Source: Candidatus Nitrohelix vancouverensis
Lineage (GTDB): Bacteria; Nitrospinota; Nitrospinia; Nitrospinales; VA-1
DNA: 64,000 nucleotides
Direction of reading: 5' to 3'
Assembly: GCA_015698305.1 (NCBI GenBank)
Contig: CP048620.1
Span: 2,688,001 to 2,752,000 of the forward strand
The notes below the pieces were generated by a model. The model made no database searches. It had not been told where the DNA came from and was given only the letters and a program-made list of their open reading frames with translations. Position 1 is the stretch's first letter. Each line of letters opens with the position of its first letter. Of the stretch, positions 26,872 through 36,816 are shown piece after piece. The translations under genes were made by a program, and so were the position numbers.

Positions 26872-28014
26872 TTAATTAACAAACTTTTGAAGTTGTAACT
26901 TGAAACAACTTCCCTCCCCGGGTTTGCTTTCGACTTGAATCGCTCCCCCCATTAACTCAATGTACTTTTTCGAAAGAGTGAGTCCAAGCCCCAGCCCTGA
27001 CACTTGCGAGCGATGTTTTTCTAAACGAAAAAGAGGCTCAAAGATTTTATCATAGTCCGAACTTTGAATCCCTTCCCCTGTATCCGCTACTGAAATGACT
27101 ACTTTCCCGTTTTCAGAAGATATTAATCCAATATCAATCTTCCCCTGCTCCTTGTTGTATTTCACGGCATTGATCAACAAACTATCAAGAATCTGCTTGA
27201 TCCGTTGCGCATCACCTGTCACAAAAATACTCTTCTTAAGATCAAAATCATGACCGATACGGATCCCCTTAGTTTCGGCCAGTTCCCTAATCGAACAAAT
27301 GGAATTTTCTAGTAGTGGATTCAATTCAACTTTAGCTGTGAAAATCTTGTAGGCATTCGGTTCCAACAAACAAACATCCAGGATATCTTTAATTATACTG
27401 TGCAGGCGATTCCCAGCGTCCGAAATAAATTTAATGTTTTTATTCTGCTTTGGAGTCAGATTATCCTGATTGTTTTGCATTAATGCCGAAAAACCAATAA
27501 TAGCATTCAATGGCGTCTTAAGTTCATGACTCATTCGAGTCAAAAATTCTGACTTTGCCAAACTATCATTTTGAGCAGCATGCAATTGTACAACCGCTAA
27601 TTTTAAATCTTCAGTAGTCTTTTTCAGCTTGAGTTGTGTATGTACCCGGACAATCACCTCTTCCATGTTGAATGGCTTAACAATATAATCAACCCCTCCA
27701 ACGGAAAATCCATCCACAATATCACTGGTCTCTGATTTCGCTGAGACAAATATGACAGGGATATCCTTTGTTGCACTGTTGGCTTTTAATTTTTGACATG
27801 TTTCAAAGCCATTCATACCTGGCATCATTACATCCAGCAGGATCAAGTCAGGTATGGTTTTCTCACTGAGCTTCAATGCCAGTTCACCATTAGTAGCAAT
27901 GTAAATATTGAAGCCTTTAGAGCTCAGGATACTGCGCAAAACATTGAGATTCTCCAAAGTGTCATCCACAATAAGAATCTTCATGCCCTTCAATTCTTCA
28001 TGATTCTGAAACAT
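26872..28014 (-). CDS. REC-histidine kinase (soluble hybrid)
   Basis: A 380-residue cytoplasmic protein with an N-terminal receiver (KILIVDDTLENLNVLRSIL, phospho-Asp in LILLDVMMPGMNGFE, signal-relay Lys in YIVKPFN) followed by a short coil, a HisKA box (EFLTRMSHELKTPLNAIIGFS) and an ATPase domain (NAVKYN, DTGEGIQ, GLGLGLTLSKKYIE). It has no sensor of its own, so its input is probably phosphotransfer to the receiver. The layout is shared with the genes at 31166 and 57065. The start ATG has no strong ribosome-binding site; ATG at residue 11 is possible. Confidence 0.9.
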   Translation of the reverse strand: MFQNHEELKGMKILIVDDTLENLNVLRSILSSKGFNIYIATNGELALKLSEKTIPDLILLDVMMPGMNGFETCQKLKANSATKDIPVIFVSAKSETSDIVDGFSVGGVDYIVKPFNMEEVIVRVHTQLKLKKTTEDLKLAVVQLHAAQNDSLAKSEFLTRMSHELKTPLNAIIGFSALMQNNQDNLTPKQNKNIKFISDAGNRLHSIIKDILDVCLLEPNAYKIFTAKVELNPLLENSICSIRELAETKGIRIGHDFDLKKSIFVTGDAQRIKQILDSLLINAVKYNKEQGKIDIGLISSENGKVVISVADTGEGIQSSDYDKIFEPLFRLEKHRSQVSGLGLGLTLSKKYIELMGGAIQVESKPGEGSCFKLQLQKFVN

Positions 28015-28098
28015 AATATTATGTATCCATTAAAGAATGGCTGAAGAAATCTATTAAACACACGGCAGTGCATTGTCTTTTAAAAGAGACACAGCGCA

Positions 28099-29622
28099 TC
28101 ACTTACACAAGGCTTGACAGATTTTCTGTTCAAGCTGGTACGCATTAAAAGGTTTAACAAGATACTGATTCACCCCCATTGTGATAGCGTCCTGAATTTT
28201 ATCTTTATCATTCACGCAAGAAACCATAATGAAGGGGACATCCTTTGTTTGAGGATTCGATCGCACAGCCTTAAGCAGTTCCAATCCATCCATTTTAGGC
28301 ATCACCAAATCTGATAGAACCAGATTAAAATTATTATGAGATAATTTCAAAAGGGCCGCATTCCCGCCATCCGCATCGACCAAATTAGTAAACTGATAAC
28401 CCAGCTGTTTCAGAATTCCTTTGATTACCTGACGCATTACTCGGGAATCATCCACAATTAAAACACGATAATCTTCAACAGAGATAAGGGTATTGGGAAG
28501 CATTACCTGAAGCTTGTCAATAATCTCCTTATCCATTTTCCCGGCGCTTCCATGCGTTATAAATGCGGTACGATCCTCATCTTCAAATTGTTTATATATC
28601 TTTAATATTTCTGGGAAACATTTGATAAAAACGGAAACCACATCAGGATCAAACTGTTTAGCACTTTGTTCGGCAATATAGTTCCTCGCTTTTTCTACAG
28701 ACCAAACATCCGCATAGGGTCTGGTTGAAGTCACCGCATCAAAAACATCGCACACGGCTACGATCCTGGCTTCAAGGCTGATAGCGCCTCCCTTCAACTG
28801 ATTTGGGTAACCCGCTCCATCCCATCTTTCGTGGTGCTGGAGCGCAATGTTACAAGCCAATTTCATCAATAAACTGTCGCTTCCTGAAAGAAGATCAGCG
28901 CCAAAACTTGTATGATTTTGCATTATTATCTTCTCATCTCCAGAAAGCTTTCCCTTCTTAAGCAGTAGCTGATCAGACACGCCTATTTTCCCAATATCAT
29001 AAAACGCGCTTGCTCTAAAGATACTCTCGCAAACATTATGTTTGCACCCGGATTGTTTTGCGATGAGTTTAGCGTAATGGCTCAGACGAATAATATGGTT
29101 TCCCGAGCCAATTCCCTTGTTCTTTTGAGACCTCACTATTCGAAGCACCATATCGAGATGAACATCATGGAGATATTTACTGTGATCAACAGAGTCTGCT
29201 TCCGGTTTATCAACATGACTGCTCATATGCCGAACGGTGAGCAGGTTTTTGATACGCGCGATGACTTCTTTGTACTCGATAGGCTTGTTTAGAAAATCTG
29301 TTGCGCCAATATTCAAAGCACGCAAACGGATATCCTTGTCATTCTCGGCAGTCAAAATAACTACAGGAATAAATGATTTGCCTCCAATCTTCTTTATCTC
29401 TTCAAGGATCTGTATGCCATCAACATGGGGCATACGCAGATCAAGCAGTACGATATCCGGCATGAATGTCCTGTAACATTCCATGGCCTTGCGTGAATCC
29501 AGGACGCTATACAAATCATGAAATCCTTCATTATTAAGTAGTTCTTCAAGGAGAATTACATTGGGTTGTTCGTCGTCTATGATTAGAATCTTCGATTTAA
29601 AAAGTTTGTCATCTGTTACCAC
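28099..29622 (-). CDS. REC-HD-GYP-REC protein with degenerate HD motif
   Basis: A 507-residue response regulator with two receivers flanking an HD-GYP domain. REC1: ILIIDDEQPN, DIVLLDLRMPH, NKPIEYKE. REC2 (C-terminal): VLIVDDSRVMRQ, LVLSDLVMPKMDG, VKPFNAYQ. HD-GYP proteins hydrolyse cyclic di-GMP with a metal centre. Here the HD pair reads YDIGKIG instead of HDIGKIG (Tyr208, codon TAT at 28999-29001), and the upstream E-T-G-N-H ligand region reads G-S-G-N-H, so two ligands are lost, whereas H in NHTSFG, HH in LQHHERWDGAGYP and D in CDVFDAVTS remain. It is probably a c-di-GMP receptor or inactive enzyme. GTG 29622 follows GAGG by six bases. Confidence 0.9.
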   Translation of the reverse strand: MVTDDKLFKSKILIIDDEQPNVILLEELLNNEGFHDLYSVLDSRKAMECYRTFMPDIVLLDLRMPHVDGIQILEEIKKIGGKSFIPVVILTAENDKDIRLRALNIGATDFLNKPIEYKEVIARIKNLLTVRHMSSHVDKPEADSVDHSKYLHDVHLDMVLRIVRSQKNKGIGSGNHIIRLSHYAKLIAKQSGCKHNVCESIFRASAFYDIGKIGVSDQLLLKKGKLSGDEKIIMQNHTSFGADLLSGSDSLLMKLACNIALQHHERWDGAGYPNQLKGGAISLEARIVAVCDVFDAVTSTRPYADVWSVEKARNYIAEQSAKQFDPDVVSVFIKCFPEILKIYKQFEDEDRTAFITHGSAGKMDKEIIDKLQVMLPNTLISVEDYRVLIVDDSRVMRQVIKGILKQLGYQFTNLVDADGGNAALLKLSHNNFNLVLSDLVMPKMDGLELLKAVRSNPQTKDVPFIMVSCVNDKDKIQDAITMGVNQYLVKPFNAYQLEQKICQALCK

Positions 29623-29634
29623 GATACGCCTCAA

Positions 29635-29949
29635 TTATATTTTCGAACTCTCTATGAGAGTTCATCAATACTTTGATTTTTTCTCTATCGATTCAACCTG
29701 AGCAAAGGTGGCACTCCAGATAAACACGGGTGATTGTTAGTTACATCCGCACCCACGAGAACAGGTTCCGGAGAATATGAAGGGACGGAGAGAGATCCGA
29801 TGGTTATACTTGCCAGCAAATTTTGAAATCTAATGAAGTTGGGTCCTGGGACCCGCGAAGTGATAATGCGCGAAACTAAAGTTCAGGAGATGGTTTGAAC
29901 GCAGTATCTTGTTCTAACGAGCCTGCTCCAGTCAGAAAACTTCATAGCT
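29635..29949. other. Intergenic region, no gene seen
   Basis: About 315 bases between two HD-GYP genes on the minus strand. No open frame with family features is visible. A short near-palindrome (GGGTCC TG GGACCC, around 29844) is the only structured sequence noticed and may belong to a terminator for the upstream operon, but it lacks a T run. Confidence 0.5.
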
Positions 29950-31068
29950 CTAGGTTTCCTTGTGAGTCACCCATTCCGGCCCCACAGAATCTTCAACATG
30001 CTCATCAGTAAGCTCATCTTTGATTACCAGAAACTCAGGTACTACCCCCACGAATTTATCCAGCGCCCAGGGATCAAAATGAGTTCCCCTGTTTTTCTCA
30101 ATGAATGCCAGCGCGTCGTCCAGGGGCCACGCCTTCTTGTAAGGCCTGATGGAAGTGAGGGCATCAAAAACATCACACACGGCCACTATTCTTGCATCCA
30201 CTGAAATGTCTTCTTCCTTAAGTCCATTAGGGTAACCGGACCCATCCCATTTCTCGTGATGTTGCAGAGCGATACATTGAGCGGCGCTGATCACATCTGA
30301 ATTGTTGCCTGAAAAAATTTCACCGCCGAACAGAGTGTGCTTTTTCATAATCACCCACTCCGCTTCATCAAGAGGGCCAGGTTTCAGCAAAATACTATCA
30401 GGAATTCCGATCTTCCCGATATCGTGCATCGGGCTTGAGTTCAATAATAATTCGCAATGATCCGGGGTTAAACCCATTGCTTTTCCCAGACTGGCAGAAA
30501 ACCGCCCTATACGAATGACATGGTTACCCGTCTCATTGTCTCGATATTCACCCGCCCTGCCCAGACGATTGATTATTTCCAGGCGCGTCTCGCTCAATTC
30601 ACGCGTTCGTTTTCGAACAGCAGTTTCAAGAATAGAATTATGTCTTTGCAACCGCGCATTCATTAAGCGCACTTCCAGAAGATTGCGAATCCGTTGCGAC
30701 ACTTCGACAGGGTTTAACGGTTTGGTTAAAAAATCTTTTGCGCCTTGTTGTAGCGCCTCGACCCTGTTATGAAAATCATGATCGGCTGTTAAAACCATGA
30801 TTGGAACAGAGGAATTTTTTTTAGACTTTTGAAACTCGGCCATCACCTGAAATCCATTCAGATAGGGCATTCGCAAATCCAGCAATACAAGATCTGGTTG
30901 AAATTCTTCGTACAGCGCAAATGCGTTTCTGGAATCACTGACGCTTCGGTAATTGTGATAATCCTGTTGCTCCAGGATCACCTCCAGAAGGGCTATATTT
31001 GCAATTTCATCGTCAATGATGAGGATCTTTGAGTTTTTATAATCTTCTTCTGTAATTGTGATAGTCAT
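29950..31068 (-). CDS. REC-HD-GYP cyclic di-GMP phosphodiesterase
   Basis: A 372-residue response regulator. The receiver (ILIIDDEIANIALLEVILEQQ, LVLLDLRMPYLNGF, TKPLNPVE) is joined by a helical linker to a full HD-GYP domain: EYRDNETGNHVIRIG, MHDIGKIGIPDSILLK, MKKHTLFGGEI, LQHHEKWDGSGYPNGL and CDVFDALTS, with all expected metal ligands present. It should degrade c-di-GMP when phosphorylated, lowering this second messenger. A GGGGAG box lies seven bases before the ATG. It is the probable last gene of the long minus-strand signalling run and is a close paralogue of the gene at 45266. Confidence 0.94.
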   Translation of the reverse strand: MTITITEEDYKNSKILIIDDEIANIALLEVILEQQDYHNYRSVSDSRNAFALYEEFQPDLVLLDLRMPYLNGFQVMAEFQKSKKNSSVPIMVLTADHDFHNRVEALQQGAKDFLTKPLNPVEVSQRIRNLLEVRLMNARLQRHNSILETAVRKRTRELSETRLEIINRLGRAGEYRDNETGNHVIRIGRFSASLGKAMGLTPDHCELLLNSSPMHDIGKIGIPDSILLKPGPLDEAEWVIMKKHTLFGGEIFSGNNSDVISAAQCIALQHHEKWDGSGYPNGLKEEDISVDARIVAVCDVFDALTSIRPYKKAWPLDDALAFIEKNRGTHFDPWALDKFVGVVPEFLVIKDELTDEHVEDSVGPEWVTHKET

Positions 31069-31165
31069 TTCATGCTCCCCACATCCTGCAGTTCACATCA
31101 AACTCTAAAGTCGCACTTTCATTTAAAGCGGAGTTAATTTTCGTACTCATTAAAACGCATAATGT

Positions 31166-32452
31166 TTACCTACCTGCGTGGATCCCCAGCAGTCTTTCTC
31201 TGGGGAACGCAAAGGAGAAGCAACTGCCCTCCCCTTGAACACTGGCAATCTCAATTTTTCCGTCCATAAGTATGGCAAGTTTTTGGGCAATGGACAGACC
31301 GATTCCGGTCCCTTCAATCACGCTTTTCTCTGCTCCCAATCGATCAAAGGGTTTGAAAATTTTGTCAAAATTTTCCTCAGGGATTCCCGCTCCCTCATCT
31401 CGAACATTTAGCCTTAACAGGTCACTCTCCATATCTAAACTTAGAGTCACCGTCCCGTTCATACGGTTATACTTAATCGCATTGCTGACCAAGTTCAGCA
31501 AAATCTGTTTAAAACGCATCGGATCCATATGAACTATCAGATCCAGCGGCTCTTTAATCTCATTCACCAGCTTTATTTTTTTCTGATCTGACAAAGCGGA
31601 TATCGAAGTAATCACATCATTGACAGCGGTGACCAACGAAAAAGGTTCCACAGAAATGCTTATTTTCCCCGCTTCTATCTTAGCCAGATCAAGGACCTCA
31701 TTAATCAGCGACAACAGGTGGCGACCGGCCTGGGTTATATACTTCAAATAATTCTCTTGTTTCTCGGAAGGCGGTTCCTTTGCGTTCATTAGCATCACAT
31801 CGCTGAACCCAAGAATACTGTTTAAGGGCGTTCGCAATTCATGGCTCATACGGGAAAGGAATTCCGATTTTGCTCGATTGGCCAGTTCGGCCTGTTCTTT
31901 AGACTGTAATAGTTCAATCTCAATTTTTTTGCGCTGAATAATATGTTGTCTTAGCTCAACATTAATTTGTTCGAGTTCCAGGGTTCTTTCCCGGACTCGT
32001 TCCTCAAGGCTATGGTTGGATTCCCGCAGATCGTCTTCAACCTTTACCTTGTCTATCTGAAGTTGTCTCAATTGAATCGCGGAGCGGATGGAATGTTTCA
32101 ATGCGCCTGAGGTCAATTTATCTTTAACCATGTAATCATGGGCTCCGGCTTTAAGAGCCTCCACGGCAATTTTCTCATTACCTTCCCCGGTGAGCATGAC
32201 CACAGCTCCCCGATAAGCGCCCTTCTTCATCTCATATAACAGTTCGAGGCCATCCGTATCGGGCAAGAAAAAATCCAGGACCATACAGTCCGGATCCACT
32301 TCCCGGCATAAGCTGAGTCCCTTCTCACCATTATCAGCTTCGGAAATGTCATACGACTGCTCGCTATCATCGTTAAGTAGTCTCCGAATTCTTCTCCGTT
32401 CGTGCGGATTGTCCTCCACAAGAAGAATTTTATGAGTAGCAGTTGCAGTCAT
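31166..32452 (-). CDS. REC-coiled coil-histidine kinase
   Basis: A 428-residue soluble kinase: receiver (KILLVEDNPHERRRIRRLL, phospho-Asp in MVLDFFLPDTDG, Lys in YMVKDKL), a ~60-residue coiled coil (NHSLEERVRERTLELEQINVELRQ...), HisKA (EFLSRMSHELRTPLNSILGFSDVM) and an ATPase domain (NAIKYN, DEGAGIP, GTGIGLSIAQKLAILM). Its ATG overlaps the stop of the upstream single-domain receiver gene by four bases (ATGA), so the two are translationally coupled. No sensor domain; input is likely by phosphorelay. Confidence 0.93.
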   Translation of the reverse strand: MTATATHKILLVEDNPHERRRIRRLLNDDSEQSYDISEADNGEKGLSLCREVDPDCMVLDFFLPDTDGLELLYEMKKGAYRGAVVMLTGEGNEKIAVEALKAGAHDYMVKDKLTSGALKHSIRSAIQLRQLQIDKVKVEDDLRESNHSLEERVRERTLELEQINVELRQHIIQRKKIEIELLQSKEQAELANRAKSEFLSRMSHELRTPLNSILGFSDVMLMNAKEPPSEKQENYLKYITQAGRHLLSLINEVLDLAKIEAGKISISVEPFSLVTAVNDVITSISALSDQKKIKLVNEIKEPLDLIVHMDPMRFKQILLNLVSNAIKYNRMNGTVTLSLDMESDLLRLNVRDEGAGIPEENFDKIFKPFDRLGAEKSVIEGTGIGLSIAQKLAILMDGKIEIASVQGEGSCFSFAFPRERLLGIHAGR

Positions 32453-32910
32453 GGCGTCCTCATTGTTGTTGGGAGGATTGACAATTTAAACCAATAATCA
32501 TTCAATCCCTGTATGGCCTTAAGAAAACCTTCTGAACTGGTAGGTTTGATAACATAACTGTTCGCGCCTCTGGCATAACAATTCTGTATATCTTGAGCGT
32601 TCCCGGAGGAAGTCATGATGACGACCGGGATCATTCTCATTTTTGGATCATTTTTGAGTTCTTCAAGAATCTCATGCCCATCGGAGCCTGGTAGATTCAG
32701 ATCCAGAAAAATAAGATCCGGGCTGGGGGAAGCGATAGGGTCCACAAATTCTCCTCGATTGAAAAGATAATCCAATGCATTATCTCCATTGGTTATTCTA
32801 TGAACAATGTTCTTAAAACCGCATTTATTGAAGGATTTCATGATAGATTTAAAATCAAAATCACTGTCTTCAATGACTAATATTAGATATGAAGCTTCTT
32901 TGGATTTCAT
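32449..32910 (-). CDS. Single-domain response regulator (Rcp1-like)
   Basis: A 153-residue stand-alone receiver: LVIEDSDFDFKSIMKSF with the acidic pocket E-D, phospho-Asp in LIFLDLNLPGSDGHEIL, T/S in VVIMTSS and Lys in YVIKPTS. The insertion DYLFNRGEFVDPIASPSPD after the second helix is typical of the Rcp1 family, which pairs with cyanobacterial-type and PAS kinases. It overlaps the upstream CheB-CheR-kinase gene and the downstream REC-kinase gene by four bases each, making it the likely phospho-shuttle between them. Confidence 0.92.
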   Translation of the reverse strand: MKSKEASYLILVIEDSDFDFKSIMKSFNKCGFKNIVHRITNGDNALDYLFNRGEFVDPIASPSPDLIFLDLNLPGSDGHEILEELKNDPKMRMIPVVIMTSSGNAQDIQNCYARGANSYVIKPTSSEGFLKAIQGLNDYWFKLSILPTTMRTP

Positions 32911-35900
32911 GACTTGTTCCTGTTACCTTGCGTTCCAACCAAATCTCTCTCTGAAAGAGGATTATGGAGCGGACTGTCGTCATTATTAGGTTCTTTACCC
33001 TTCATCTGTTTAGGCCAGGTAAAGCTGAAGGTGGCGCCCTTACCTTCCAGGGAATTGACAGTGATACGCCCCCCCTGGCTTTCAACTATTCTCTTCACAA
33101 CAGCAAGTCCTATCCCCGTGCCCTTCTCTTTACCTGGGAAATCAAGCGTTTTAAACATAGTAAAAATCCTGCCCTGATGTTGTTCAGGTATTCCATCCCC
33201 ATTGTCGCCAACGGAAAATTGAAAAAAATCTTCCAATTCAATACAGCCTATGTTTATACAAAGAGTCGATTTATCTGTGGTTCCGTATTTGATGGCATTT
33301 CCAATGAGATTTAAGAACACCTGCTCCAGCTTGACTTTCTCAGTTGTCAATGTTGGCATTCCACGACTTATCTCAATTGCATTTTGGTGGACGGGACTCT
33401 GCGCTTTTATAATGGTATTCAGAAGATCGTTCACATTCACAGGCTCGGCCCGCGCCCCTTCTTTTCCAGCCACGGAATACTTCAGAATTCCGTCTATCAG
33501 CGCTTCCATATTTCTCTTCAGGTTGAATAAATCTTCGAAATTTTTGCGATTATCCGGTGATAGTTTATCTTTAATCTCTTCTTCAATAGATTGCGCTAAT
33601 TGCCCGATAGTTCGTAATGGAGCTTTCAAATCATGTGAAACGACATAGGCAAATGCTTCAAGGTCCTGATTAATTTTTTCAAGGGCATCGACTTTTTCTT
33701 TAATGGTGATCTCTGCCTTCTTGACCTCAGAGACATCCACAAATGAGATGATCGCTCCATCACCCGATTCAAAAAAAGTCTTGTAGGGATGGATTTTGAT
33801 CAGAAAATAATTCCCGGATTTATCCGTTTTCTCATATTGAACGGGCTCCATTGTTTTTATAACGGAATGTATGTAGCGAAGTATCTCATCAACGTCTAAG
33901 TCACATGAAATATCCGATAACTGCCGTCCTATATCGGTTGTTAACAAGCGAAAATATTTCTGTATGGCCGGAGTAAATTTTCTGATTCGTAACTGACTAT
34001 CCAGAAAGATCGTTCCAATATCCGTGCAGTTGAGAAGGTTGTCCTCATCCTGGGTTACTTTCACCAGCTCATCAATTTTTTCATGATACTCAAGGTTAAC
34101 CGAGTAAAGCTCATCGTTCACCGAATTGAGTTCTTCATTGCTACACTGCAATTCCTCATTGGCCACAAGCATTTCCTGATTCGTTGCCTGAAATTCCTCA
34201 TTGGTGATTTCAAGTTCCGAGACGGTTTTATACAGATTGGCCTTGGTCCGCTTCAGTTCTTCAACTAATAATGAATGAGATTCAATTTCCTGAAGCGACA
34301 CCGGGCGCCCAGACATATCAGATTTATTGAATCCCTTATCCCCTTCATCAATGCTGACAAGGAATCCAATGGGATCAATACACTCGCTATTTCCCAAAGG
34401 CCGCACAATCACGTTATAGAAGCGTTCCTTATCCACGCTACCTTCAACTTTAATAGTTTCGCTTGCCTCGATAATCTGGCGACTGACTCTGCATTGATCA
34501 ATACTTGCAGAAATGACATGCGCCAGCGACTCGTTGGTTAATGCTTTAATATTCAGAAGCGCTTTTCCCGGCTTAAAGGAAATGTATTTTCCCGCATCTC
34601 CGAAAATATGGATGATATCCATCTCATCATTGAGCATGAGACTGGGCGGTATATAGCTTTGAAGCAAGACTTCCATCGCATCTTCAGTTTTAATCCCAGT
34701 CATATTTTGTGTAACGACAGGACTGCGTGGATTGTTAGTCTCTGTGGTTGCATCAACTGCAGGTCGCATGGAAGTCTTATCCCTCAAGCGTTTAATATCA
34801 TGTGTCTTCCTATATATTTTCCATTTAGAGTGGATCGTGTCGAAATTATTGGATAAAATTTTGATCTGTTCACTCGGCCCCAGAAACAGATAACCATATC
34901 TCTTTAAACTAAATAAAAAGGTGGATAAGGCTTTATCCTGTGCCTCACTCTTGAAATAAATGAGCAGGTTTCTGCAGGAAATTAAATCCATATTCATAAA
35001 AGGAGGATCTTTTAACAGATTATGCCTTGTAAAAACGATGCATCTCCTTAATGCTGAAGTGACCTGGACACAGCCTTTCTTCTCCTCAAAGTACTTGCCC
35101 ATGTAAGATTTAACCAGAGCATTGTCCTGCTCATAAATTCCGAGACCCGCCTTATCAAGAATATGGCTGTCAACATCGGTTGCAAAAATTTTAATATTGA
35201 TGTGACGATCCAGCTTCTCAATGGCTTCCAGGAATAAAATCGCCAGCGAATACGCCTCTTCTCCAGAAGCACAGCCGGCCACCCAGATCCGGACTTCTTT
35301 GCCGGGAACATTATCAGATAGAATTCCAGGTATCACAGAGGATGAAATTAAATCGAAGGCCTCCTTGTCACGGAAAAGTTCAGTCACTCCAATTAAAATT
35401 TCATAATATATATTTGCGATTTCTTTAGGATTTTGAACCAGATACTTCAGGTATTTATCCAAATCCTTGATGTGCAAATGTTCCATCCTTTTGCCAAGCC
35501 TTCGATCAATCGTCGGGATTTTATACAGATTAAAATCAACGTCATATTCTTCATTGATGAGGTCGAGGATTTTATCCTTGGTACTTCCCTGCAACTTATC
35601 TAGAATATTCCGCCTGATTTCTTTACGTTGAGAATTAGAGGATTCTACTGTTCTCTCAGCAATCTCCGAAGCCGTTCCGACAAAATCAAATGTTTTCGTG
35701 ATCATGGCCGAATTGGGCATCCCGTCAAATTTTGCTGTTTCAGGATTCTCTATATAAATTTTTGCCGCCGCATTATGGGCGTCCACTACTCCCAGAGAAC
35801 CATCGCTTCCCGTCCCAGACAGAATAATAACCGTCTTTTGTCGTTCATAATCCCTCGACAAGGAACTGAAAAAATGATCGATGGGTTTTACCGGACGCGT

Positions 35901-36230
35901 TTCACCCTGACCCACATCAATCTTACGAATTTTCAGGATGCCATTATCTATGCTGAGTTCGTTCATCGGAGGAAGCCAATAGATCGTATCCTGCGCCACC
36001 GGCATATTGTTCTTGATGGTCACCACGGGAATGCTTGCCACTCGAGAAAGAATTTCAGGCATAAAGCTTTTATAACTTGGCGCAAGATGCTGGACGACAA
36101 CATAAGCAAAGCCCGTGTCCGCTGGAATATTTTTAAAAAACAACTCCAGAGACGCCAGCCCGCCTGCAGAGGCGCCCAGCGCAACGACGGGAACATTATT
36201 ACCATCTTGTTGGTTTTTAGCGTTTTCCAT
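32907..36230 (-). CDS. CheB-CheR-PAS-histidine kinase fusion
   Basis: An 1107-residue protein with domains in this order. CheB methylesterase (residues ~12-190): Ser21 in GASAGG, His48 in VVQHLAP and Asp143 in SGTGSDGS form the triad. CheR methyltransferase (~205-480): EILIGVTELFRD, VWVAGCASGEEAYS-type motif (IWVAGCASGEEAYSLAI) and CRNLLIYF. A PAS-like region, a long coiled coil (~640-740, NEEFQATNQEMLVANEELQ...), a PAS domain (IGTIFLDSQLRIRKFTP) and a kinase (FAYVVSHDLKAPLRTIGQL, GNAIKYG, DNGDGIPE, GTGIGLAVVKRIVE). No CheB receiver is present. Such proteins occur outside chemotaxis operons; targets are unknown. No MCP, CheA or CheW is nearby. Confidence 0.94.
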   Translation of the reverse strand: MENAKNQQDGNNVPVVALGASAGGLASLELFFKNIPADTGFAYVVVQHLAPSYKSFMPEILSRVASIPVVTIKNNMPVAQDTIYWLPPMNELSIDNGILKIRKIDVGQGETRPVKPIDHFFSSLSRDYERQKTVIILSGTGSDGSLGVVDAHNAAAKIYIENPETAKFDGMPNSAMITKTFDFVGTASEIAERTVESSNSQRKEIRRNILDKLQGSTKDKILDLINEEYDVDFNLYKIPTIDRRLGKRMEHLHIKDLDKYLKYLVQNPKEIANIYYEILIGVTELFRDKEAFDLISSSVIPGILSDNVPGKEVRIWVAGCASGEEAYSLAILFLEAIEKLDRHINIKIFATDVDSHILDKAGLGIYEQDNALVKSYMGKYFEEKKGCVQVTSALRRCIVFTRHNLLKDPPFMNMDLISCRNLLIYFKSEAQDKALSTFLFSLKRYGYLFLGPSEQIKILSNNFDTIHSKWKIYRKTHDIKRLRDKTSMRPAVDATTETNNPRSPVVTQNMTGIKTEDAMEVLLQSYIPPSLMLNDEMDIIHIFGDAGKYISFKPGKALLNIKALTNESLAHVISASIDQCRVSRQIIEASETIKVEGSVDKERFYNVIVRPLGNSECIDPIGFLVSIDEGDKGFNKSDMSGRPVSLQEIESHSLLVEELKRTKANLYKTVSELEITNEEFQATNQEMLVANEELQCSNEELNSVNDELYSVNLEYHEKIDELVKVTQDEDNLLNCTDIGTIFLDSQLRIRKFTPAIQKYFRLLTTDIGRQLSDISCDLDVDEILRYIHSVIKTMEPVQYEKTDKSGNYFLIKIHPYKTFFESGDGAIISFVDVSEVKKAEITIKEKVDALEKINQDLEAFAYVVSHDLKAPLRTIGQLAQSIEEEIKDKLSPDNRKNFEDLFNLKRNMEALIDGILKYSVAGKEGARAEPVNVNDLLNTIIKAQSPVHQNAIEISRGMPTLTTEKVKLEQVFLNLIGNAIKYGTTDKSTLCINIGCIELEDFFQFSVGDNGDGIPEQHQGRIFTMFKTLDFPGKEKGTGIGLAVVKRIVESQGGRITVNSLEGKGATFSFTWPKQMKGKEPNNDDSPLHNPLSERDLVGTQGNRNKS

Positions 36231-36816
36231 TATCCATACCTTTTAAATCCTCATAGAGGATTTCAATATTGGCCGATGTTTTCTTAATGGATTCTCTCAA
36301 AACCAATAATTTCGACCGGGCCTTCGCTATGTCCCGGGTGGACATATCCTTTGACATCACATTCTCGAACTTTGTTAATATGTCGACAGATAATTGCATT
36401 GATGAGGCGAGTGATTTTCTTGATTGACACAAACTCGCCGCTTTCTTTGTCCTGCTCTCTAGCAACTTTATCAAATGGCGTTCGATCGACTTGACATCTG
36501 ATTTGAGTACAAAAGCGGTTGCGCCCGAGAGAGCTGTTTCGATTGCCTGGTCGTCAGTTTGCAAGGCACCCGTCACAAAAATAAATGGAGTATTCACATC
36601 ATTTTGCATCACGATTTCCAGGGCTTCCAGGCCGCTAAAATCAGGCAGAACATAATCTGATATGACAAGATCAATCTCCAAGGAATCAAGATGGTGAACA
36701 AAATCCTCTCTGTTATCAGTCAATATGATTTCTGAATCGGGAATAACTTTCTTGACCTCCCTGATAACCAGACCCGCATCATCTTTATTGTCTTCAAGAT
36801 AAAGTATCTTCATCAA
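36217..36816 (-). CDS. Receiver-domain protein with helical C-terminal extension
   Basis: A 199-residue protein. Residues 1-120 are a receiver: MKILYLEDNKDDAGLVIREV, phospho-Asp in LVISDYVLPDFSGLEAL, T in IFVTGAL and Lys in FVLKSDV. The remaining ~75 residues are an amphipathic helical segment (SLASSMQLSVDILTKFENVMSKD...ARSKLLVLRESIKKTSANIEILYEDL), perhaps a dimerisation or four-helix contact for the partner kinase. The gene overlaps the upstream receiver gene by 23 bases and the downstream CheB-CheR-kinase gene by 14 bases. Confidence 0.9.
   Translation of the reverse strand: MMKILYLEDNKDDAGLVIREVKKVIPDSEIILTDNREDFVHHLDSLEIDLVISDYVLPDFSGLEALEIVMQNDVNTPFIFVTGALQTDDQAIETALSGATAFVLKSDVKSIERHLIKLLESRTKKAASLCQSRKSLASSMQLSVDILTKFENVMSKDMSTRDIAKARSKLLVLRESIKKTSANIEILYEDLKGMDNGKR

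Noticed and set aside
29838-29856. GGGTCC-TG-GGACCC palindrome considered as a terminator
   Set aside because: Short stem, no T run in either direction and no constant position relative to a stop codon; mentioned only in the intergenic entry.
35628-36287. 219-codon plus-strand frame opposite the CheB-CheR-kinase gene
   Set aside because: Antisense shadow of a gene with clear CheB catalytic motifs.
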